Source of the DNA: Zygnema cylindricum
Lineage: Eukaryota > Streptophyta > Zygnematophyceae > Zygnematales > Zygnemataceae
Assembly (NCBI GenBank): GCA_037447655.1
Contig: JBBHKE010001661.1
Coordinates: 33,501 to 97,500, forward strand
Direction of reading: 5' to 3'
Length of the DNA stretch: 64,000 bases
Shown here: positions 12,101 to 21,350 of the stretch, piece after piece
Layout of the letters: each line of letters begins with the position of its first letter
How positions within the stretch are numbered: the stretch's first letter is position 1
The notes under the pieces: model-generated
Seen by the model: the letters and a program-made list of their open reading frames with translations, nothing else
Told to the model about the DNA's origin: nothing
The model's database searches: none
Position numbers and translations under genes: made by a program

Positions 12101-14420
12101 TTTAGTGGTGTCTGATTCAGTGATGACATCAATGTTTGTGTTTTCTCCCCCCCTTTCATCAGTAACTGCCTCAGTTACTAATAACAAGAAAGCATGATTT
12201 GTTTTATATTTTAATTGCTTTTTAAATTGTTTAACAAATATCAAACCTTCCACTCCCAATGTGGTTATGTTATTTATATGATTCCTACGCAATTTCTTAG
12301 GAGACAATGCTTGCAAAACCTTCCAACCGTTTTCAAACTTCACTTTCAAGGTGTTAATTTCCCAATTAATTAGAGGATTGTGTTCAGTTAACCAAAGTTT
12401 TCCCAGAATTAGTTATTCACTTCCCAAATTCATTATTTCACACACAGTTTTCATTTTATGACCCCGGATATGAACTTCTATCGTGTCAGTTTGTAAGTCT
12501 AATGTGGACTTATTACCATTTGCCACTTGAACATGTTAAGGCTTTTCTCTTATGACAGTAGGAATTTTATTTTCCTCTACAAACTTATGTGAAATAAAAC
12601 TATGTGTGGCACCTGTATCAACCATTACTCTCAACGGTATTCATTCCACTAATGACTCGAATCTAATGAAACTGTGTCTGGTGTCATCATTACTTAACTG
12701 TCCTAACATAGGTCTGTTGTTGAGAATTTCATCAGAAGGATTCTTTAAACTATGCAGCGTAGTGAGAATCATAATAAATTTAGCTATCCTAACTTTTCCA
12801 TTCATTAATTTGCCCTCCAGAGTTAACTCTTTAACTTCTGGATCTGGTTGACTCAACTGAGGACTTTCAGCTAGTCTTTTCCGTTTCTCACCTCTTGGGC
12901 TTTCTGCTCAGCTAGGTATAATGCAATAACCTATTGGAGACCTTTATTTACTTCGACTGTTTTGAGAGATCATTTATCTGTATAGTCTTTAGGGTAATGA
13001 TATGTACCTCCGCATTTGAAACAAGTAACTTTTTTTTTGGGTTTTGTGCACTCTCTACTAAAATGTCCCTCTTCCATTTACTTCGACTGTTTTGAGAGAT
13101 CTTTTATCTGTACAGTCTTTAGCGTAATGATTTGGACCTCCGCATTTGAAACAAGTGACTTTCTTTTTGGGTTTTGTGCACTCTCTACTAAAATGTCCCT
13201 CCTCGTCCCTCCTCTCCACAGTTATAACAGTTAATCTTTTTCAGTTGTGCACACTCAAATGCTCTATGACCCTTTTATTGACAAATAGTGCATGTGGGGA
13301 TGGTAAGGTTAGGCTTTTGGGCCTTAATGCTTGGTTTACGACTTTTAATGTAACCCCCTCTATTGTTAAATTTATTTCCTGCATTAACACTATGTCCACC
13401 CCTTTGATTTCCCCTGAAGATATTTTGCCTATTCACTAGACCAGCATTCAGACCCTCTTCAATAAATTCCTCCTCATCCCACTCTGATACTTCATTCAAA
13501 TTACTCCTCAGTGATCGAGTTTCCCGATTATACCCCAACTGATCCTCTAATTCCAATGACTTATCTTGTAATTCTTTCAAATTATTAAATTTTTGATGTT
13601 TTAGTTCTGATTTCACTATAGGATTCAAATTGTACAAGAAATGCAATTTAGCCATTTCATCAGTCAAACCTATGACATGAATGCTAGATGAGTCAAATTC
13701 CACAACATAATCATTCACAGATCCAGTCTGCTTACAATTCAACCACTTTTCTTCTATTCTAGATTTAAAAGTGACAGACAAGAAACGCGATTTGATCGCG
13801 GTTTTAAAAGTTTCCCAATCAACATTATCAAGAATCAATTTAGACCTTCTCTGAGTATAATATCAAATCTGAGTATCGCCTTTCAGACAACTAACTGCAA
13901 AAGAAGTGTAATCATCACGATCGCAATTTCTAGACTCCAAATAATACTCCATATGAAAAATCCAAGCATCCAACTCATCGATCCTCTTACCATCAAACGA
14001 TGGTGCCTCACTAATAGACAATTTCAGATCCCTTATCTTCGTAGGTCTATCATGATCATCCTCCCTAAAACTGGCATTTATTTTACTTCTCTCACCCTTT
14101 TGGTCATTTATATTATTGTTGGTCTGAATTAAGTTAATAAGTTCATCTAATTTCTCATTTGAAACCTTTCCATTTTCTTTAACAACTTTCAATTCAGTTT
14201 TCAATTCAGAAATGGTTTCATCCACAGCGGTAACATGTTTATTAAATCTTTTGACCAATTTCACAGTTCGCTTCTTGAACACATTCAAAGCATTCTCCAT
14301 TTCCCGTTCTATGCAGAATGTGCCATTATCACGCAATGAAATGAAGCAAAAGAAAGGTAGAGTATAATTTCCCAATGAAATTTGATGCAGATTTGAAGTC
14401 CTCAGATTGCTCCAATCCAA
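9163..14420 (-). pseudogene. gypsy G gag-pol polyprotein, broken
   Basis: Reading leftwards, gag starts near 14420, with a coiled-coil-like segment (14080-14290) and a capsid-like part (13440-13840). A cluster of CCHC zinc knuckles follows at 12960-13300. The protease VDTGATHSFIS is near 12600-12635. RT lies at 10900-11780, with PFGLTNTP and the active site VFIDDILIYS near 11460-11490. RNase H begins at TTDASDKGLG near 11020. The integrase zinc region and core are at 9500-10393, and the C-terminal module ends in HPVVHISQLK near 9400. The last piece (9163-9369) has LGMPEDELTREEK, which could be a worn chromodomain of a chromovirus; this is uncertain. Stops and frameshifts separate all blocks, so no working protein is expected. 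Confidence 0.9.
12946..13205 (-). repeat. 130-bp tandem duplication in gypsy gag zinc-knuckle region
   Basis: The segment beginning atttacttcgactg at 12946 repeats at 13076 with a period of 130 bp. Each unit encodes a knuckle CFKCGGPNHYAKDC or its variant (C-X2-C-X4-H-X4-C). Because 130 is not a multiple of three, the duplication shifts the frame. A 10-bp duplication (gaggagggac on the minus strand, near 13200-13220) breaks a second knuckle, and a third (CTIC...GHRAFEC) carries a stop codon. Confidence 0.8.
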
Positions 14421-15076
14421 GTCTTCTTCTCCTTAACAAATCCTTTGAAAAGATCAAGATATGAGAAATTAAAAAGACATTGACAATAAGTTAGTACAAA
14501 TTCAAATTTTCAATTTCCCAACATTGAAACAGAAGGTAAGAATTTCCCCAGAAATTTTGCAACAACAAAATTGAATAGCTCTCAAATGTAAGATTTAACC
14601 ATAAATTTTGCAACAGCAAAATTAAAATCAATCAAAGGTAACAATTTAGGGTTTGAAAAGTTATGAGTCATTTTTGGACTCTTTTGCTCTTGAAGAAGTA
14701 AATTACTCCACTATCTTTCTCCTCCATTAGCAAATTTCCCACTTCCCATTACATCATGATCTTTTACTCTCTAATCCTCACATCCTCACCCTTTATGGTT
14801 TCAAGCCCTCCCTCTACACATGAATCATTGCTAAGAGAAAGCAAGTTTGTTTGGCCTCTAGGTAATTGGAGTGAGCTTCGGTGGCTACGCTACCCACCCT
14901 GCCTTAGTCCTTAGGACGTGAGCGTGCCCCACATCTAACAAGCGGTCGCTAGCAGTGTGGTCACTCGATTTCCCTCCAATCCCCTACCACTTCACATTGT
15001 GTTTCTACCGACACAGGTCAGAGTACCCCACCGGTCACAGTCGATTTTCGGGTGAGCTAGCTTCTCTCGGGTTTCT

Positions 15077-15094
15077 AACCAAGCTCCGTTACCA
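15077..15094 (-). promoter_or_regulatory. gypsy G primer-binding site
   Basis: The minus strand reads TGGTAACGGAGCTTGGTT, two bases from the 5' LTR. It matches 14 of 18 positions of the usual plant initiator tRNA-Met site (TGGTATCAGAGC...). The primer identity is inferred. Confidence 0.65.
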
Positions 15095-15096
15095 TA

Positions 15097-16065
15097 TGTA
15101 ATAGGATTTTTAACCCCTCAAAAAATCCCATAACTATAAACAATCCCAACCACACATTCCACACATTGAAAAAAACACATCCACATTGGACAAAACTCAC
15201 ATAATGATAAACTTTAAATTAGAAGAAGCTTCTTTCCACATAACATTAGCTTGGTCTCTTGCCCTCGTGGCTCAACCCTACTTATTAATGTGTTTTCCAC
15301 TACTCTCCACTCTTAATAATTCTATCTCTTAACTAATAAAACATTATTTAGTTAGTAAGAGATTTCAATGCAAAAATGCATTTTCTCCAATTTGGTATTA
15401 ATCGTTCAAGACCAAGATCAGCTGGAATTTCCACAAACTTTTCCGAAAGAAAAGATGTCTACTCTCCTCTTACACTTCACTATTTATCCATCATCGCCCT
15501 GGACTCGCTAGGCCAGAGTCAACGCTCCGTTTTAACATGCTTTTACCTGGGCCAATCATTGATCAGCAAGGTCTCAGATTGACCAATGCAAAAACGTGCG
15601 AAATCTCTTTCTAACAACTTAGCAGTTTACCAGCCAATCAAACGTTAGGTTTCACTACATAACATTTACGTGCAAAAGTGCGCGCCAACCGAAACGCGAC
15701 TTCGCACGATCGTGCGTCACAAATTTCGCACGCGAAACTTCCTACGAAATTCCCTTAAGTGAAAGTGACTTTTCGTACTAAAATTTGTACGAAACGAGCC
15801 ACCATGCATACTAAACGTTTCATTAGAACTTTATGGAACATACACGCGAAATTTCGGTACTAATTTGACCCTTAACCCGTTTCAATGATACCCACTTGTT
15901 ATTTAGACCCCACGCTGTCACCTAAATACACCCATCGCTATAACTTTTATAATATAACTCCAAATAGCGTGATTCTTTCGCGAAAGTCTACCAAATTTAG
16001 TACTCTATATTAATAACACCTAAATACCTCTTTATAAACAAGTTCGATCTGCTATTACTGTTACA
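15097..16065 (-). repeat. 5' LTR of gypsy G
   Basis: 969 bp, partner of 8145-9113, followed by the target duplication tacgt. Between it and gag (14421-15076) is an untranslated leader without recognisable coding sequence. Confidence 0.92.
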
Positions 16066-16070
16066 TACGT

Positions 16071-16766
16071 AGGGTTTGATTTTTATTTAAACATGTATAC
16101 GGTCCTGAAACCGATTAACTAAAATATGAACAAAGGAACATAGAACTAGTTAAACATTTAATGTCATTTCGCACGAAACAAATGAATTGCACATTTGTAT
16201 CGACGGCTAATATTCAATGTCTGATTTAATCATACGGCATACATCGCTGCCGAAATCTTGGAATGGTCACTTTGGCGTTTATAAACGTGGCATGATTTGG
16301 CGCCACGTGGAGAGATAACATTTGGTCGTAGAAATTTCGGGGAGCGTACGGACGAGTGAAAGATTGACACGCGTCCACTCAGCGTCCTTGTCGTACATAG
16401 GCCGTACAAAAAAGACATTGGTCGTAGTACCTTTCTGTACTTTATAGTTATGTGATTGGGTCGTACAGAAGTAGATAGGGGTTGTGAGAGGGAAGTAGGA
16501 CTTAACATATTTTTTTTGACAGTCACCTCTCCCTTGGGAGCTTTGTATAAATCGGATTCTTTGCCACCTCATAACCTATCGGCTGGTTTGCAGTTTTTAG
16601 AGATTCTTTTTGCTACGTACTCAAGGGAGTCCAGGCTGCACAGGGGTGTAGTCATAATATCAGTTTGCCTTCTTGGGCAGCAGTGGTTGTAGCTTGAAGT
16701 GGGTTAGTGAAAAACTATCTAGAGGCTTCCTGAATTCTGTAGTCCAATGGAGGACATTGAATTGCA
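16071..16766 (+). repeat. solo LTR E, second part (after gypsy G)
   Basis: This is the continuation of the plus-oriented copia LTR begun at 7843. It ends GAATTGCA at 16766, followed by the target duplication tgtac (16767-16771). Near the end, GTCC (16742-16745), loop AATGGA (16746-16751) and GGAC (16752-16755) form the hairpin with ATG at 16747-16749, the position of the gag start in the complete elements. No primer site follows, as expected for a solo LTR. CCACGTGG occurs near 16300. Confidence 0.85.
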
Positions 16767-16771
16767 TGTAC

Positions 16772-17215
16772 CAATTCCATCACCCAATTCCCCTCACTCA
16801 CACATCACACCTCACTTTTTATCTTTGTTTTCGCGCTTTCACTTTCAACCCATCTTTCGCGTGTTCTTTTTTGCTTGTTAACCTTTTAGCTATTGTTTCT
16901 ACTTCTCGATTTTCTTATCCCGGTTGCAACAAGCTTTGCGCTATGGGCGTCGGTCTAGCCAAATGTCTAAAAGTGTATCCTAAGTTTGTTTCGGGTCCAT
17001 CCAAATTATAAGATGGGCATCTGAACAACAATCCCCTCTTCAAACATCACCCCTATCAGCAGGATTAGGATTTTGTAATGAATCTTAATGTTTTAGGTTG
17101 TTGCCATTTGGGTTACCTCAAATAGAGACCTTGCTCGTGTATTCATTTTTATCTCTGTTCACAATGCACTTCGATTCCCACTTAGGCTTTTGGCCTACTA
17201 CATCAATAATAAGGT
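16772..17215. other. non-coding spacer
   Basis: No feature recognised. An open frame at 16673-17011 starts inside the LTR and has no family resemblance. Confidence 0.4.
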
Positions 17216-17223
17216 CACATGAC

Positions 17224-17638
17224 TAGTGTTGGGTATCAAGGACCACATACCGATATTCGATATGTACCAAATTTTAGGTACCCCATAATCGATATGTCAA
17301 TTTGATATATCGAGAAGCTACATATCGCGATATTTATGCGATTTATTCATATTTTTTTATTTTGTTTTTCACCGTGGCGCACGCTCAGTGAGAGATGGGG
17401 GGGAGGGGGGGTTCGTACCATTTTTTCTACGATATCACGTACAATTTTTCGTACAACTTTCTGTACTATGTGTACGATTTTCTGTACGAAAGTTGTACGC
17501 GCACCCATTTTTTACCAAATATATCGCGATGATTTATATTGGTTGTGGTACGATATATCGAGACCGTTGACCGATCGATAATCGATATATGGAAAATCGA
17601 AGTTATCGCAATATGATTTTACGCGATACCCAACACTA
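17224..17638. mobile_element. hAT-type MITE, 415 bp
   Basis: The element has perfect 14-bp terminal inverted repeats, TAGTGTTGGGTATC and GATACCCAACACTA. It is flanked by an exact 8-bp target duplication, cacatgac (17216-17223 and 17639-17646). An 8-bp duplication with this kind of terminus is the signature of hAT transposons. It encodes no transposase. The subterminal regions hold many copies of ATCGATAT/CGATATAT, the kind of repeated motif that hAT transposases bind. The centre holds GTAC-rich short inverted repeats. Confidence 0.9.
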
Positions 17639-17789
17639 CACATGACTTTTTTCTTTTAATTTTTCTTTGGATTTTGGATTTACCTCCCCATAAGGGTGAT
17701 AGTGGGGCACGAGAGTCAAGCTCACGGTGTCATTTTTTAATGTTTGGGGATTAAAAAGCATTTTCAAAATTATCATACCAATTGTATAG

Positions 17790-19370
17790 TTGTCCTTTCC
17801 GTGACCTTTCCTCGTCATGAAGCTACGCTCCTTACCTCTATCGCCTGTATGTGACGCGTTTTGCACTTTAGTCGATGTGGTGAGCTCTAACGTGTTGTTC
17901 GCGCACTTTTACCTTTTATACTATTTAACCACGATATCGATAGTTGAAGTTGTTTGGGTCTTTCACCTCGTGCATGAGATGACGTTTTGCTCTTTGTTGA
18001 CTCATAAATTTGCAAAACCCTTTAATTTCGAAAAAGATACCTTTGATAAAGTTGTATTTAGGTCCCCTCATCTCTTAGGTCCCCTTAATTATCAGTTGAC
18101 GGACCCTTGGGGATGGTATATTAGTTTTTTGGCTTATTATTTCTTTTGAGAATTTATCGCAATGGTTTTGTTTCGTTATTTAAGGTAGCTTCTTAATGTG
18201 CTCGAGAGCATTTGTCACCCACAATTATCACACTTTTTGTAGTCGCACCCCTTGCTATTATCTTGAAGCCTCGTAGTGTTCGTCCGATGTTGTGAGGTAA
18301 TTCTTATATCATTTTATAGCGCGATCATTGTGTTTATCGTCTTATCACTAAATAAATGTGTTTACAACTTGAAAGGGTTTTTCAAAACCATTTTCCCCCA
18401 CAACAGTTTGATATCGCAACGCGAAAAGATGTGTGGCAGTTGTTCACAGTCCGTGGGCGTCTCTTGACTTACATCCGAATTTGGTCGTTTGTCATTGCCA
18501 ACAATTTTCACATCGCTGTTTACAATGCCATGTTTCGTGAAATGCAATTCATTTAACCAAATTTGCACTTTTGTTCGCGTTTTTTCCTCAAAATCTACCC
18601 CCACTTACTTTATCACATGGGGGGGCCATTGGGGGATATTACCACTTTAAAATTTGTTAATGGTGATAGTGAGGGTGACCCGTTAAAAGCCCTTCTATTT
18701 TTTCTTGCTCACCTGCAAGCTATTTGAGCAACACCATAAACCACACCGACTATAACTTTTCCGATTATTTTAGATTTCCAAGTTATTTGTTCCGGTTTGA
18801 CGGTACATATATCATTCACTCGTCGGACTAGGCTGTTTTTGCTTTTCACCATTTGGCAAAGAGAATTTCCAAGATACATTTTTCATTTAAAGTCACTAAA
18901 TGTGTCGCATGGAGCTTTATTAGTCGCCATGATTTCTCTTACTTTTCGTGATTTCCCGTTTCCACACACCAATGGGGTGTGAGGGCTTTAAATTCCCATA
19001 TCGGATCCTTTCATTTTGTTAGGCAATTTTTTAACGACACTTTGGATGACCTTTCCCAAAATGAGGACCTTCCCAAACTTCCGGATACCCAATGGGCGTT
19101 TACTACCTTAACTAGTTATTTTACTCAACGCTCATTGTTCTTGGCGCACACTTTACCTTCCAACTTTTCTTTCATTTACCTATTATTAAGATTTGTTGAT
19201 TTCCTCTTCAGGATCATACTTCAACTTGCTGGCCATGGTAGCTTCGAACACACGAAAAAAATACTCATTCATAGGCAACATGCGAAAATACTACTCAAAG
19301 GTGGACTGACAAAAAACCAAATGTGTTCGGTTTACAAGTATTTAAAAGGTAGGTTTGCAGCATAGATACA
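17790..19370 (+). pseudogene. relic of a plant-type reverse transcriptase (unclassified retroelement)
   Basis: Several frames joined by shifts and stops resemble the reverse transcriptase family seen in bryophyte and streptophyte-alga genomes. Landmarks: FPPQQFDIATR near 18385; GGPLGDITTLKFVNGDSEGD then PLKALLFFLAH (the G..QGDPL..LLFALAH motif) near 18627-18715; FDGTYIIHSS near 18798 where the family has the ADD catalytic motif; KVTKCVAWS near 18890; and TQWAFTTLTSYFTQRSLFLA near 19088-19146. The active-site ADD is replaced by FDG, so it is dead even apart from the stops. The assignment rests on remembered family motifs. The N-terminal limit is approximate. Confidence 0.55.
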
Positions 19371-20151
19371 GACAAAACAAAGTGGAAGTTGGAAGTGAAA
19401 AACCTCAATATCGTATGATGTGAAGATAATAAAACATAGAGGTTGACTTAAAGAAGAAAAATGTAATTCTAGTCAAACACATCGTGGTGATCGAGGAAGA
19501 AAAGTTAATAGAAACATTCATAATTATAAAAAATGCATCTCTCGTAGACAAGTTGATTTCCCAGTATATTGCGGAGGTTTCGATTTGCCCCTTACAATTA
19601 ATTTGACGCTAGCCACTTATATCAAGAGTTGGGCTCTTATGGCATTTACTATGTCAAGGTTTTGTTGAAAATAAGAGAAAGGTAATTCATATTATTTTTA
19701 TAGTTCTTAGGACAGGCGCAGGGTCGACACTAGCAAGGGAAGTCCTGGTTGTCTGTGACAACCAAAACTAAAGAAAGGGAAATAGAATGGACTAGCCAAA
19801 CAAAGTGACCCGTCTTACATTTGATACGATATCCTACGCTTTGTTCGGTAAACGTATTAGAGTCGTTATGTACATAGGGTTTGGTAAACGTAATAGAGTC
19901 GTTACATACGTATGGTACGATATAATGAAATGCATGTCGCAGAAGACCTAAATCATATAACGACATCGGACATACAAAAACACAAGGAGTAGAGGTAGTA
20001 GGACGGCTACAAAACACATTCTCCATGAAGTCAAGCATGAACGCACGACATTTGGCGGTAGAATAGAATCATTCGGCTTACGTGAACGCGAACAAACCAG
20101 AATGGCTCTTTTGGCCGTGTGTGTCAAAAATAACATTAATCTACACATGGC
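19371..20151. other. non-coding spacer left of copia B
   Basis: No gene or repeat boundary recognised. A short direct repeat (gtaaacgta.tagagtcgtta) occurs at about 19850 and 19886. Confidence 0.4.
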
Positions 20152-20289
20152 TGTTATTGTTTTGGAAACCTTTAGTCCTCTCGATTTCTCGTGTGTGAGA
20201 AAGAGATTTCGGACTTAGTCAGTTTGTGTGCAGGCTGATTTATCATAGAAAGGTTTTTAGTGTGGTGTGTAAGTCCGAAGGGAGTACAC
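20152..20289 (+). repeat. 5' LTR of copia B, first fragment
   Basis: It matches 32817-32947 of the 3' LTR (GGAAACCTTTAGTCCTCTC and onwards). It ends at tacac, the target duplicated by A2. Confidence 0.8.
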
Positions 20290-21337
20290 TGAAATTCTAT
20301 GGTCTCCATTGACCCACAGAATGAGCAGCCTATGTAAAGCCTCTAGGATAATATTTGCCCCTTCTACTTTCCCGCTGAATAAGCGCCGCCCAGGCACACA
20401 AATATTCTGACCACTCTCACCCTTGTGAGGACAAGACTCCCCTGAGTCAAACGCAAAAAGAATCACTGAATTTGCTCACCCGAGTAGTAAGTTATGGAGG
20501 GTCAAAGTTGACCTTTTGTACAGAAGCTCTCTGGGAGAGAGGGTCCTATCTTCTAATTTTTCTAAGTCCTATCCCTCTCACAGACTCTATCTACTGATGT
20601 ACGGAACCAATCAGATTTCAGTTCCGTACGTAAAAGTACAACTGCCGGTGTACTTTATGTACGGATATTGTACGATATGGCCTAAATGTCCACACGTGGA
20701 GTATCCGGATTCGCTCCTTAAATCCTCGGAGATGCCGCGCTCCAATGTTACATCGCCACGTGTCATCCGATGTGGCGCTGCCCACAAACCGCCGAATTCT
20801 CCTTCCGCGATCTCGGCGCAATTTCCGGCCGTCCGATTAAACTCGTTTTTGATCGTAGCCGTAATAAATACATGCGCGGTATTTGTTTCGCTTCCGAAAT
20901 CAATGCGCGGTATTGATTTCATATCCGTACCGCAATTCGTACTTTTACAATTCCATATCTATGTGTCCCGTAAATAGTTATAGTTAAATGAATTATTCTA
21001 CGTGTACCTGTATAAATAATTATCGTACTATATACTATGCATCAGTACCACTAGACTTAACGGCTAAGGCTACCGGCTATCTCCTAGCTGTCGGCCGGCA
21101 GGTACCAGGATCAAATCCTGCCGCCGGCATATACCCTTTTAGTAATTAATCCGTAGACTAATATAAATTTTCCGTAAACCTGAGGATAGCTTAGGTAGCC
21201 ATGGCTCTAGCTTCCTCTCCAATTTCTCAGTGACTGCGACAAGTTTGAGAGTTGGAGAGAGAAGTTAGAGGTAGACTGCCTCGGCTTCTTTGTTTCTATT
21301 TAGACCTAGAAAATACTTAAAACCATTAATTCCTACA
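20290..21337 (-). repeat. 3' LTR of copia A2
   Basis: 1048 bp. It holds the conserved stem-loop with arms at 21205-21222 and 21252-21270 (18 pairs with one G-U and one bulged A). Its first 130 bp resemble the C-type LTRs, while the remainder resembles A1, so it is mosaic. Confidence 0.95.
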
Positions 21338-21350
21338 CTCCCCTTATTTT

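Larger units (their letters stand above)
8145..16065 (-). mobile_element. Ty3/gypsy LTR retrotransposon G, decayed
   Basis: This gypsy element is read on the minus strand. It has two 969-bp LTRs (8145-9113 and 15097-16065) and a perfect 5-bp target duplication tacgt (8140-8144 and 16066-16070). The domain order on the minus strand is gag with zinc knuckles, protease, RT, RNase H, integrase, which is the Ty3/gypsy order. The polypurine tract is AAGGAGGGGATGA next to the left LTR. It is inserted inside copia solo LTR E, so it is younger than that LTR. Its reading frame is broken in several places. Confidence 0.94.

Noticed and set aside
17336-17581. Small open frames in the MITE
   Set aside because: The element is a non-autonomous MITE and the frames show no transposase motif.
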